A DNA stretch of 18,965 bases from Chloroflexi bacterium RBG_16_72_14 (GTDB lineage: Bacteria; Chloroflexota; Limnocylindria; Limnocylindrales; CSP1-4): positions 59,831 to 78,795 of the forward strand of contig MGOE01000083.1 of assembly GCA_001797035.1 (NCBI GenBank). The letters run 5' to 3'. The notes under the pieces are model-generated. The model ran no database searches. It was not told where the DNA came from and was given only the letters and a program-made list of their open reading frames with translations. The translations under genes were made by a program, and so were the position numbers. This document shows positions 5,998-12,773 of this stretch, in pieces; position 1 is the first letter of the stretch; every line of letters begins with the position of its first letter.

Positions 5998-6876
5998 ATG
6001 CGCGTCCGCAAAGCTGTCTTCCCCGCCGCCGGCTGGGGCACCCGCTTCCTGCCCGTCACGAAGGCGCAGCCGAAGGAGATGCTCCCCCTCGTCGACAAGC
6101 CGGTCATCCAGTACGCGGTCGAGGAAGCGGTGGCGGCGGGCATCGAGCAGGTCATCATCGTCACCTCGTCCCAGAAGCGGGCGATCGAGGACCACTTCGA
6201 CCTCAACTACGAGCTGGAGCACCTGCTCGAGGAGAAGGGGGAGATCGAGAAGCTCCGCCAGGTCCGCCACATCAGCGACCTCGCGCAGATCGCGTACGTG
6301 CGGCAGAAGGAGCAGCTCGGCCTCGGGCACGCGGTGCTGATGGCCAAGGACCTGATCGGCCACGAGCCGTTCGCCGTGATCCTGCCCGACGACGTGGTCA
6401 TCAGCGACCGGCCGTGCATCGGACAGCTGATCCACGTGTACCACCAGTTCCACGGCTCCGTGGTCGCGGTGACGGAGGTCCTGCCCGAGGAGACGCAGCG
6501 CTACGGCGTCATCGGCGGGGAGCCGATCGGGGACGGCCCGGAGCGCGACCGGACGTACCGCGTGTCGGCGATCGTGGAGAAGCCGCTGCCTGACACCGCG
6601 CCGTCGAACCTCGCGGTCATCGGCCGCTACGTCCTGACCCCCAAGATCTTCGACAAGCTGGAGCAGACGCAACGCGGCGCCGGCGGCGAGATCCAGCTCA
6701 CGGACGCGATCCAGGCGCTGATGGAGGAGCAGGGCGTCTACGGCTACGCGTTCGAGGGGACCCGCTACGACGCCGGCACCACGATGGGCTGGCTCCAGGC
6801 GTCTGTTGAGCTGGCGCTCGCCCGGCAGGACATCGGGATCCCGTTCCGCGAGTACCTGCGCAGCCTCGACATCTGA
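5998..6876 (+). CDS. galU: UTP--glucose-1-phosphate uridylyltransferase
   Basis: This 292-residue protein makes UDP-glucose from UTP and glucose-1-phosphate, a precursor for cell-envelope polysaccharides, glycolipids and trehalose. The N-terminal nucleotide-binding signature FPAAGWGTRFLPVTKAQPKEM (about residues 8-28) is followed by a lysine-rich sugar-phosphate region (LVDKPVIQYAVEEA). D131-D132 in VILPDD are the likely metal and nucleotide ligands. The segments IVEKP and GGEIQLTDAI and the C-terminal YDAGTTMGWLQA are all typical of bacterial GalU. Length is normal for the family. The ATG is supported by GAGAGG 4 nt upstream. It has its own promoter and no operon partner. The kinase gene downstream is separated by 84 nt with its own -10. 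Confidence 0.97.
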   Translation: MRVRKAVFPAAGWGTRFLPVTKAQPKEMLPLVDKPVIQYAVEEAVAAGIEQVIIVTSSQKRAIEDHFDLNYELEHLLEEKGEIEKLRQVRHISDLAQIAYVRQKEQLGLGHAVLMAKDLIGHEPFAVILPDDVVISDRPCIGQLIHVYHQFHGSVVAVTEVLPEETQRYGVIGGEPIGDGPERDRTYRVSAIVEKPLPDTAPSNLAVIGRYVLTPKIFDKLEQTQRGAGGEIQLTDAIQALMEEQGVYGYAFEGTRYDAGTTMGWLQASVELALARQDIGIPFREYLRSLDI

Positions 6877-6903
6877 GGCCCCGGCCCGGCCCGGACCGTG
6901 CGC

Positions 6904-6909
6904 TAGCAT
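6904..6909 (+). promoter_or_regulatory. -10 box upstream of the Ser/Thr kinase gene (TAGCAT)
   Basis: TAGCAT lies in the 84-nt gap after galU and would start a transcript near 6916, leaving a leader of about 45 nt. A purine-rich Shine-Dalgarno (GAGGGGAGA, 6942-6950) precedes the GTG at 6961 by 10 nt. No convincing -35 box is visible. Confidence 0.5.
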
Positions 6910-6960
6910 TCGGCTGATCGCGGCACCGATCGGACGCCGCAGAGGGGAGACGAGCACACC

Positions 6961-8889
6961 GTGACCGAGATCGGGAGCACGCTGGGGGGCCGGTACCGCC
7001 TCGTGGAGCTCCTCGGGCAGGGCGGGATGGCGACCATCTACCGCGCCCGCGACGCGCAGCTGGAGCGGGACGTCGCCGTCAAGCTCCTGCGGCCGGAGTT
7101 CGGCCGGGACCCGGACTTCCTGAGCCGCTTCCGCGACGAGGCGCGTGCCGCGGCCTCGCTCAGCCACCCCAACATCGTCGCCGTCCACGACTTCGGGCAG
7201 GACGATTCCGGTCCGTACATCGTGATGGAGCTCGTCGAGGGACAGGACCTCGCGTCGATCATCCGGGACAACGGTCCGCTGGCCCCGCGCCAGGCCGCGC
7301 GCGTGTGCGCCGACGTCGCCAAGGCCCTCCACGCGGCGCACGTCCGCGGCATCGTCCACCGGGACGTGAAGCCGTCGAACGTGCTCGTCGGGCGCGACGG
7401 GCGGGTCAAGGTGGCGGACTTCGGGATCGCCCGGGCCCTCACCGAGTCGCAGCTCACGCTGCCGGGCACGACGATGGGCTCGGTCCACTACTTCAGCCCC
7501 GAGCAGGCTCGGGGCGAGGTGGCCACGGTCGCATCGGACGTCTACTCGCTGGGCATCGTCCTGTACGAGTCGCTCACCGGCCAGCGGCCGTTCTCGGGCG
7601 ACGGCGCCGCCGCCGTGGCCCTCGCCCGGCTGACCACCACGCCGCCGCGCCCATCCACCCTGCGCTCGACCGTCCCCTCGCACCTGGATGCGATCGTCCT
7701 GCGGGCGATGGCGCTCGACCCCGCCCTGCGGTTCGCCACCGCGGCCGCCATGGCGAGCGCGCTCGAGGGCTTCCTCGCGGAGCCCGGCGACCGGCCCGCG
7801 AACGCCGCGGCCGCGGCCGGCGCGGCCGCGGCCGGCGCTGCCGCTGCCGGCGCGACCGTCGCCTCCGCCACGGCGCGCCCCAACGCACCTGTCCCGTACC
7901 CGCCCGACGCCTACGCGCGCTCCGCGCCGGCGCCGGCCCGCGTGACGACGCGCAGCGCCCCGCCACCCCCACCCGGTGGCGAGGGCACCGGCGGCCACGC
8001 GACCGGGGAGCCGGAGGAGGAGCCGGGCGGGACGGGGCCGTGGGCCTGGGTCGCCGGCCTGCTCGGGCTCGCGATCCTCGCGATCGTCGGGTTCCTCGTG
8101 TTCCGCCTGATGACCGGTGGCGGCACGCCCGCGGGCAGCCAGGCGCCCGACGAGGTCACCCTGCCCAGCTTCGTGGGCCTCACCTCCACCGAAGCCCAGG
8201 AGCAGGCCACCGAGCTCGGCGTGACGATCGTCGTGACCGGCAGCGAGGAGCGCACGGACGTCGAGCCGGACATCGTGCTCTCGCAGGATCCGGCAGAAGG
8301 TGCGACGGTCGCTGTCGGCTCCGAGGTCCGGGTGGTCGTGTCGCGCGGCCAGACCGCGGTCACGGTGCCGGACCTGCGCGGCAAGACCGAGGCGGAGGCG
8401 CTCCAGCTGATCGTGAGCTCGGGCCTGACCGTCGGACCCCGCACCGAGGCCAGCGACGAGTTCATGCCGCTCGGCGCGGTCGTGGACCAGCAGCCGGGCC
8501 CGGGGATCATCGTGGCGCCCGGGACGCCCGTGAGCTATGTCGTGTCGACCGGCCCTACGCCCACGCCGTCGCCCACGCCATCGCCCTCGCCCACCCCCGC
8601 ACCGACGCCCACCCCGACTCCCGCGCCCACGCCGACCCCCACCCCCGCGCCCACGCCGACGCCCACGCCGGTGCCCAACGCGACGGTCGGCGACTACGTG
8701 TGCATGACGCTTGGCGACGCGCGGAGCCAGGTGGAGACCGACGGGTTCAGCGTCGGGGTCGTGCTGCCGGCGGCGGCGCCGGACGGCTGGTTCGTGGCCA
8801 CGCAGGACCCGGACCCGGGCACCAGCAGGCCGGTCGGGTCCAACGTCAATCTCGGCGTCACGGAGACGAAGCCGGCGTCCTGCCCCTGA
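6961..8889 (+). CDS. pknB: Membrane Ser/Thr protein kinase with PASTA domains (PknB-like)
   Basis: This 642-residue protein has a Hanks-type kinase at about residues 11-275. The glycine loop is GQGGMAT (19-25), the ATP lysine is K41 in VAVKLL, the catalytic loop is HRDVKPSN with D135, the metal site is D153-F-G, and SDVYSLGIVLYE comes from the C lobe. An Ala/Gly- and then Pro-rich linker (about 280-355) leads to one membrane helix (361-383). Outside are two adjacent PASTA repeats (about 399-464 and 466-530), a Thr/Pro linker (532-572) and a third PASTA-like repeat (574-642) with cysteines C581 and C641. PASTA domains of this family bind peptidoglycan fragments or lipid II and couple wall status to phosphorylation. 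No phosphatase or division genes flank it here, unlike the usual pknB locus. GTG start with Shine-Dalgarno. Confidence 0.95.
   Translation: MTEIGSTLGGRYRLVELLGQGGMATIYRARDAQLERDVAVKLLRPEFGRDPDFLSRFRDEARAAASLSHPNIVAVHDFGQDDSGPYIVMELVEGQDLASIIRDNGPLAPRQAARVCADVAKALHAAHVRGIVHRDVKPSNVLVGRDGRVKVADFGIARALTESQLTLPGTTMGSVHYFSPEQARGEVATVASDVYSLGIVLYESLTGQRPFSGDGAAAVALARLTTTPPRPSTLRSTVPSHLDAIVLRAMALDPALRFATAAAMASALEGFLAEPGDRPANAAAAAGAAAAGAAAAGATVASATARPNAPVPYPPDAYARSAPAPARVTTRSAPPPPPGGEGTGGHATGEPEEEPGGTGPWAWVAGLLGLAILAIVGFLVFRLMTGGGTPAGSQAPDEVTLPSFVGLTSTEAQEQATELGVTIVVTGSEERTDVEPDIVLSQDPAEGATVAVGSEVRVVVSRGQTAVTVPDLRGKTEAEALQLIVSSGLTVGPRTEASDEFMPLGAVVDQQPGPGIIVAPGTPVSYVVSTGPTPTPSPTPSPSPTPAPTPTPTPAPTPTPTPAPTPTPTPVPNATVGDYVCMTLGDARSQVETDGFSVGVVLPAAAPDGWFVATQDPDPGTSRPVGSNVNLGVTETKPASCP
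8599..8670 (+). repeat. Three 24-bp units encoding APTPTPTP in the kinase ectodomain
   Basis: Three consecutive 24-bp units (8599-8622, 8623-8646, 8647-8670) encode APTPTPTP. They form the core of a longer Thr/Pro/Ser-Pro linker (residues 532-572) between PASTA repeats 2 and 3. A stretch of this composition is expected to be extended and exposed, a possible site of O-glycosylation or a spacer through the cell wall. Confidence 0.85.
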
Positions 8890-8906
8890 AGTTGGGCGCC
8901 GGGGAT

Positions 8907-8943
8907 CGTGACGCCCGGCCGTGACGCCCAGGCCGTGACGGCC
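8907..8943. terminator. Iterated GTGACGCCC repeats and hairpin between convergent genes
   Basis: The 59-nt gap between two convergent genes contains three direct copies of CGTGACGCCC (the last with one change) at 8907-8916, 8920-8929 and 8934-8943, spaced 13 and 14 nt apart. The last copy forms a hairpin, GGCCG-TGA-CGGCC (8931-8943). A further weak stem, GGGCG (8894-8898) with CGCCC (8912-8916), is possible. It may serve as a bidirectional terminator without a T tract, or as a protein-binding array. Confidence 0.35.
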
Positions 8944-8948
8944 GACCG

Positions 8949-9389
8949 TCAGGGGTCGGTGTCACCCCACAGCGACCAGCCGGCGGGCTCGGCGACCGGG
9001 CGCGGCCGGGCGGAGGGCACCGGCGCCTCGCCGGGCTGCCGCGGCCGGTCCGGCTCGTCGACCGGAACGAACGTTCGGGTGCGCGACGGCTCGGGGTCGT
9101 CGGAGGACGGGCTCGCCGCGGGTGCGCCGGCCCGGGTGCCAGGTGCGCCGGCCCGGGTGTCGAGGGCACCGGTCTCGGACGGCGTGTCGCGCGCGACCCA
9201 GCAGGCGCGCATCTCCGTGCCGTCAAGGGCGAGGCGCCGGGGATCGAGCCCGCACAGGCCGAGGCCGCCCGCGATGCCCCGTCGGAAGTGGCGGCACGTC
9301 CCGCACGACGTCGTCGAGCGATTGCAGACCCAGCAGCGCGAGGACTCCGCCTGCGGTGTGCCGCAATGGGGGCAGCGCCAGACCGGCAT
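8949..9389 (-). CDS. Eight-cysteine double zinc-ribbon protein, function unknown
   Basis: This 146-residue protein has eight cysteines in its first 63 residues. C6-P-H-C9 and C19-W-V-C22 make one classical zinc ribbon. C29-G-T-C32, C46 and C63 make a second site with the conserved-looking segment CRHFRRGIAGGLGLCGL. The last 80 or so residues are Pro/Ala/Asp-rich, predicted disordered, and end in WSLWGDTDP. There is no signal peptide. The coding direction is supported by the cysteine pattern and by a -10 box 6 nt upstream of the ATG on the same strand. The opposite strand also has open frames, but they are compositionally poor. Zinc ribbons commonly bind nucleic acid or protein. I do not recognise this family. 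Confidence 0.8.
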   Translation of the reverse strand: MPVWRCPHCGTPQAESSRCWVCNRSTTSCGTCRHFRRGIAGGLGLCGLDPRRLALDGTEMRACWVARDTPSETGALDTRAGAPGTRAGAPAASPSSDDPEPSRTRTFVPVDEPDRPRQPGEAPVPSARPRPVAEPAGWSLWGDTDP

Positions 9390-9395
9390 GGGCGC

Positions 9396-9424
9396 ATCGT
9401 AGCTGCGCGAGACCGGGCTGTCGA
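9396..9424 (-). promoter_or_regulatory. Leaderless promoter TCGACA-17-TACGAT (minus strand)
   Basis: On the minus strand the -10 TACGAT (9401 down to 9396) ends 6 nt before the ATG at 9389. A good -35, TCGACA (9424 down to 9419), lies at exactly 17 bp, a five-of-six match to TTGACA. The promoter sits in the 60-nt gap between the Ig-like gene and this gene, so the zinc-ribbon gene can be expressed on its own. Confidence 0.65.
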
Positions 9425-9449
9425 GCGGCTCCCGGCCGAGAGCGAACGC

Positions 9450-10658
9450 CTATTCGACGGTCAGCACCTGCCGGTCGGTCCCGGCGCCGTAGTCGTCGGT
9501 CGTGACCAGGACGGAGGCGAGGCCGGAGCCGGCCAGCGCGCCGCTGGGGATCCGGGTGCCGAAGCTGGCCGTGCCGTCGGCACGCGTCTGCAGCTCGCCG
9601 GACACGATCGCCTCGAGGCCCGGGATCGTAACGGTGAACAGCACGGTCGCGCCCTTGACCGGCTTGCCGTCCGGGCCGGTGACCGACACGGTGAACGTCA
9701 CGTTCCTGGGCAGCTTCGACGCCTTGAACCGGTAGGTGGTCCCGGTCAGCTTGACCAGCAGCTTGCCCGAGCCCTTGACGATGTTGACGACCTTGCTGTT
9801 GGCGTTGCCGGCAAGGTCGGTCGCCGTGACCGTGATCGGGTTGGTCCCCGTCCCGACGGCCACGGTCACCTCGAACAGCCCGTCCTGGTCCGCCTCCGTG
9901 CTGGCGGTGGCCCCGTTGCGGTCGTTCCGGACGAGGACCGTGCTCCGCGCCTGGGTCTTGCCCCGGATCTTCACCGAGTTCTTGGCCACGGAGGCCCCGT
10001 CCTTGGGCGAGATGATCGTGACCTTCGGGGGCACGGTGTCGAGGACCCACGTAACCACGGTCGACAGCTCGCTCTCGCCGCCGGGGCCCACGATCGAGGC
10101 CTGGAGGTCGTTCCGGCCGGCGGTCAGGGTGATGCCCGGGATGACCAGCACGGACGTGGGTCCGACGGCCACCTCGGCCACGATCGTGCGGGGGGCGTCC
10201 TTGGGCGTGGCCCACAGCCGTACCGAGTAGCCGTCCTGGCCGACGACCGCCGTGGGCACGGTGACCGTGACGTCGAGCAGCTCGTCGCTCGTGTACGGCT
10301 CTTCCGGCGGGGGGATGGTCGGGACGTCGGTGACGAGGGGGGCCGGCGTGGGCGACTGGCTGGCCACGGCGTCGCCGATCCGGTCCACGATCCCGCCGAA
10401 GCTGCCCGCGATCCCCGAGACCACCGGCCCGATGCCCCCGCTGCCGATCCAGGCGATGGACGCGGCGAGCGCGACGATGGCGAGCGCGAGGAACGCCTTG
10501 GCGACGAGCGGGAGATCGCGGCGGCGGTCGATCTGCCGGTGTCGCGACAGGCGGGTGGGCGATGGCGCGAGCGGGCGCGTCCTGACCGGGGCCGGGCGGC
10601 TGCCGGACGGAGGACGGGGGCGGACCTGCGACGGCCGCCCCGCTCGACTGGAGTCCAT
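9450..10658 (-). CDS. Membrane-anchored protein with Ig-like domains
   Basis: This 402-residue protein has an Arg/Pro-rich cytoplasmic N-terminus (1-48), one membrane helix at about 51-72 and a Gly/Ser-rich spacer with SPTPAP. Three beta-rich extracellular modules follow, at about 126-206, 209-296 and 298-400. The second contains VPPKVTIISPKDGASV...KIRGKTQARSTVLV...GLFEVTVAVGTGTNPITVTATDLAGN, the pattern of bacterial Ig-like (Big/glucodextranase-B type) repeats. The third (VSVTGPDGKPVKGATVLFTVT...TRADGTASFGTRIP) resembles the invasin/Big-1 type. It has no enzymatic domain, so an adhesive or envelope-structural role is likely. The start at 10658 is chosen because a -10-like GACAAT lies 7 nt upstream and the extended upstream frame is Arg-rich low-complexity across DNA tandem repeats. 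Confidence 0.85.
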   Translation of the reverse strand: MDSSRAGRPSQVRPRPPSGSRPAPVRTRPLAPSPTRLSRHRQIDRRRDLPLVAKAFLALAIVALAASIAWIGSGGIGPVVSGIAGSFGGIVDRIGDAVASQSPTPAPLVTDVPTIPPPEEPYTSDELLDVTVTVPTAVVGQDGYSVRLWATPKDAPRTIVAEVAVGPTSVLVIPGITLTAGRNDLQASIVGPGGESELSTVVTWVLDTVPPKVTIISPKDGASVAKNSVKIRGKTQARSTVLVRNDRNGATASTEADQDGLFEVTVAVGTGTNPITVTATDLAGNANSKVVNIVKGSGKLLVKLTGTTYRFKASKLPRNVTFTVSVTGPDGKPVKGATVLFTVTIPGLEAIVSGELQTRADGTASFGTRIPSGALAGSGLASVLVTTDDYGAGTDRQVLTVE

Positions 10659-10665
10659 CGGGCGG

Positions 10666-10671
10666 ATTGTC
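10666..10671 (-). promoter_or_regulatory. -10-like box of a leaderless promoter (TGC-GACAAT, minus strand)
   Basis: On the minus strand GACAAT, preceded by TGC, ends 7 nt before the ATG at 10658. It differs from the TAnnnT pattern at the first base, but the spacing matches the other leaderless-type starts in the window and the downstream AAT is conspicuous in this GC-rich region. Confidence 0.4.
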
Positions 10672-10712
10672 GCACGAAGCGACGGCGCACCCCGCGCGCG
10701 GCAGGCAGCGGT

Positions 10713-10778
10713 GCGTCGTCGCGCCTGCGTCGTCGCGCCTGCGTCGTGTCGGCGTACGTCGTCGTGTCGGCGTACGTC
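10713..10778. repeat. Two abutting short tandem repeats in a divergent intergenic region
   Basis: A perfect 14-bp unit, GCGTCGTCGCGCCT, occurs twice (10713-10726 and 10727-10740). It is followed by a perfect 18-bp unit, GTCGTGTCGGCGTACGTC, occurring twice (10743-10760 and 10761-10778). Related GTCGTC/GTCGCG motifs surround both. The array lies between the divergent Ig-like (-) and folate-operon (+) genes, about 45 bp upstream of the first minus-strand -10 and 56 bp upstream of the + strand -10. Confidence 0.85.
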
Positions 10779-10833
10779 GTCGCGTCTCGCGGCGCGGGGG
10801 GCGGCGCGCGGACGGGGGGTCCTGCCCCGGTGG

Positions 10834-10839
10834 TACCCT
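10834..10839 (+). promoter_or_regulatory. -10 box of the folate operon (TGG-TACCCT)
   Basis: TACCCT with an extended -10 TGG lies 66 nt upstream of the chosen start of the first operon gene. Transcription would begin near 10846. The leader carries two purine-rich tracts, GAGGGAGG (10886-10893) and AGGGGAGG (10896-10903). No -35 hexamer is seen at standard spacing. Confidence 0.5.
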
Positions 10840-10905
10840 GCGCTGCGTCGAGGCACCGCACGTCTCCAGCGGGGATCGACCTCACGAGGGAGGCCAGGGG
10901 AGGCT

Positions 10906-11382
10906 TTGGAATCCCGCGACCGGCGGCCGATGCGGCCGTCCCCCGGGGACCGCGGCTCGTGGAGCCACGGACCGATCGCCCGCGTCCAGCCGCGCGCCGG
11001 GGCCGCCCGCACGGAGGCGGCCGTCGAGGTGCCGGCGCCCGCGCCCCCGTACTCCCCGGGGCGCCGCCAGGTCCAGCCGCCCGCGGGGATGCGACCCATG
11101 GGCCCCGGCGGCCGTCCGCTGCTGCCACCCGCCCGCGCAGGGTTCGGGCTGCCCAGCCTGCGGCGCAATGTCTGCCCCCACTTCTACATGACCGGTTCAC
11201 GCGGCGCGATCCCGATCCAGGCGCCGCACCTGCTCAAGGGCCTGCTCCGCCAGCCGAACAACGTTTCGCGCTGCCAGCTGCGGGGCGGGGTGCACCTGGA
11301 CGAGGGCTACGTCAACGACGTGTGCCTCACGCCACGCTTCAACCAGTGCGTGTTCTACGAGGACGAGCTGACGAAGGGGTGA
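10906..11382 (+). CDS. Four-cysteine protein heading the folate operon, function unknown
   Basis: This protein has about 158 residues. Residues 1-80 are Pro/Arg/Gly-rich and probably disordered. The folded part is the last 70 residues, with C90-P-H-F-Y, C123 preceded by N, C140-L and C148-V-F-Y. The order CP...NxC...CL...C..Y recalls a four-cysteine motif I associate with Chloroflexota proteins that carry LysM or similar domains. The match is from memory and untested. The cysteines could bind zinc or an iron-sulfur cluster. The start is uncertain. TTG 10906 has AGGGG 5 nt upstream, while ATG 10930 has no clear Shine-Dalgarno. The stop overlaps the folC GTG by 4 nt (GTGA), so the two are translationally coupled. 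Confidence 0.7.
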   Translation: MESRDRRPMRPSPGDRGSWSHGPIARVQPRAGAARTEAAVEVPAPAPPYSPGRRQVQPPAGMRPMGPGGRPLLPPARAGFGLPSLRRNVCPHFYMTGSRGAIPIQAPHLLKGLLRQPNNVSRCQLRGGVHLDEGYVNDVCLTPRFNQCVFYEDELTKG

Positions 11383-12773
11383 ACGACCACCGCCCGGAGC
11401 CGTCGCCGTCCGCCGCCGGCCTGACCTACGCCGAGGCGCTCCGGGCGATCGAGGCCCGCGGCCGCTACGGCATCCGCCTGGGGCTGGGGCGCGTCCGGGC
11501 GCTGCTCCGGGCCATGGGCGACCCGCAGCGCTCGGTGCGCGGCGCGCTCGTCGGTGGCACCAACGGCAAGGGCAGCGTGATCGCCCTGGCCTCCTCCGCG
11601 CTGCGGGCGGCCGGGTATCGCGTGGGCGAGACGCCCAAGCCGCACCTCGTCACGTACCGGGAGCGCATCGTGGTCGATGGGCACCCGATCGCCGCGGGCG
11701 CCTTTGCGCGCCTGGTCGCCGAGGCGCTGCCGCTGGCGGACCGGATCGAGCCCCGCCTCGGGCCGCCGACCGAGTTCGAGCTGCTGACAGCCGTGATGTT
11801 CCGCCACTTCGCGGCGTCGGAGCTCGACGTCGCGCTGGTCGAGGTGGGGCTGGGCGGCCGGCTGGACGCGACGCACGCATGGGACGGCGGCGTGGCCGTG
11901 GTGACGAACGTGGACCTGGACCACATGGACCGGCTGGGCTCCACGATCCCGGCGATCGCGCGCGAGAAGGCCGCGATCGTCGAGCGCGGAGACGTCGCGG
12001 TCACCGGCGCGACCGGCGAGGCGCTGGCGATCATCCGGCGCCGCTGCGCCCGCCTCGGCGTGCCGCTCACGGAGGTCCCGCCACCGCCGCTCCTCGGCTG
12101 GACCCGCGACGGGCTGCACGTGGAGCTGCCTCGGCTCGGGCCGGTGGACGTGGGTCTGCGGGGCCGCCACCAGGCGGTCAACGTCGCGGTGGCGGACGCG
12201 CTGCTGGACGGCCTCGAGGCCTCCGGTGTCGCACGCGTCCCGGACGATGCCCGTCGGCAGGGATACGCGACGGCTCGCTGGCCCGGCCGCCTGGAGCTGC
12301 TCGAGGTCACGGCGGCGGACGGATCGACCCGGGAGGTGCTGCTCGACGGCGCCCACAACCCGTCGGGGGCCGCCGCCCTGGCGCAGGCGCTCGACGACCT
12401 TCGCCCGCTCCTCGCTGGTGGCATGGCCCGGCCGCCGGCCGCGCTGACGCTGGTCTGGGGGACGATGGCGGACAAGGACGTGGCCGGGGTGATTGCCGCG
12501 GCCGCCGGGGCCCGCGTGCTCGAGGGCGCCACGATCGTGTGCACCTCGGTGGACCTGCCGCGCGCGATGCCGGCCGATGCGCTTGCCGAGGCGTGGCGCA
12601 CCGCCCTGCCGGGCGCGCGGGTCGAAGCGGTTCCCGACCCGGCCGCCGCCCTGGACCTCGCGCTGGCGGCGGCACGCGGGCCCGTCGTCGTCGCCGGCTC
12701 GCTGTACCTGGTCGGGGCCTCGCGTGCCCGCCTCGTCGACGACCCGACGCTCCGGGACCCGGTGGCGGCATGA
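11379..12773 (+). CDS. folC: Folylpolyglutamate synthase / dihydrofolate synthase
   Basis: This 464-residue member of the Mur-ligase-like family uses ATP to add glutamate to dihydropteroate and/or folates. It has the P-loop GGTNGKGS (59-66), the folate-site region KPHLVTYRERI (about 87-97), the ATP/Mg segment EVGLGGRLDATH (about 155-166), VTNVDLDHMDRLG (175-187), the family lysine segment AREKAAI (about 194-200), and the C-terminal-domain motif DGAHNPSGAAAL (323 onward). Length is normal. The GTG start overlaps the preceding stop (GTGA), and its own stop overlaps folP (ATGA). It could be bifunctional, as many bacterial FolC proteins are, but sequence alone does not decide between the two reactions. 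Confidence 0.95.
   Translation: MNDHRPEPSPSAAGLTYAEALRAIEARGRYGIRLGLGRVRALLRAMGDPQRSVRGALVGGTNGKGSVIALASSALRAAGYRVGETPKPHLVTYRERIVVDGHPIAAGAFARLVAEALPLADRIEPRLGPPTEFELLTAVMFRHFAASELDVALVEVGLGGRLDATHAWDGGVAVVTNVDLDHMDRLGSTIPAIAREKAAIVERGDVAVTGATGEALAIIRRRCARLGVPLTEVPPPPLLGWTRDGLHVELPRLGPVDVGLRGRHQAVNVAVADALLDGLEASGVARVPDDARRQGYATARWPGRLELLEVTAADGSTREVLLDGAHNPSGAAALAQALDDLRPLLAGGMARPPAALTLVWGTMADKDVAGVIAAAAGARVLEGATIVCTSVDLPRAMPADALAEAWRTALPGARVEAVPDPAAALDLALAAARGPVVVAGSLYLVGASRARLVDDPTLRDPVAA

Noticed and set aside
7801..7860. GGCCGCGGCC-rich run considered as a regulatory palindrome cluster
   Set aside because: It codes for the Ala/Gly linker of the kinase in frame, and codon use for Ala/Gly in GC-rich DNA explains the palindromes.
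5752..7998. A 748-codon open frame on the minus strand
   Set aside because: It is antisense to the end of the hydrolase gene, all of galU and the kinase domain, which have unmistakable motifs. Its composition is low-complexity Arg/Gly/Val/Asp.
10713..10778. Short repeats considered as a CRISPR array
   Set aside because: The units are 14 and 18 bp, directly tandem without unique spacers, only two copies each, and there are no cas genes.
10659..11168. Upstream extension of the Ig-like protein frame to 11168
   Set aside because: The extra residues are Arg-rich low-complexity encoded by the tandem repeats, and they would overlap the opposite-strand cysteine protein gene and its promoter. The ATG at 10658 has a -10 box at the right distance.
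9288..11378. Upstream extension of the folC frame to 9288
   Set aside because: The extension crosses the antisense Ig-like gene, the intergenic repeats and the cysteine protein gene with low-complexity sequence. FolC homology begins after the GTG at 11379.
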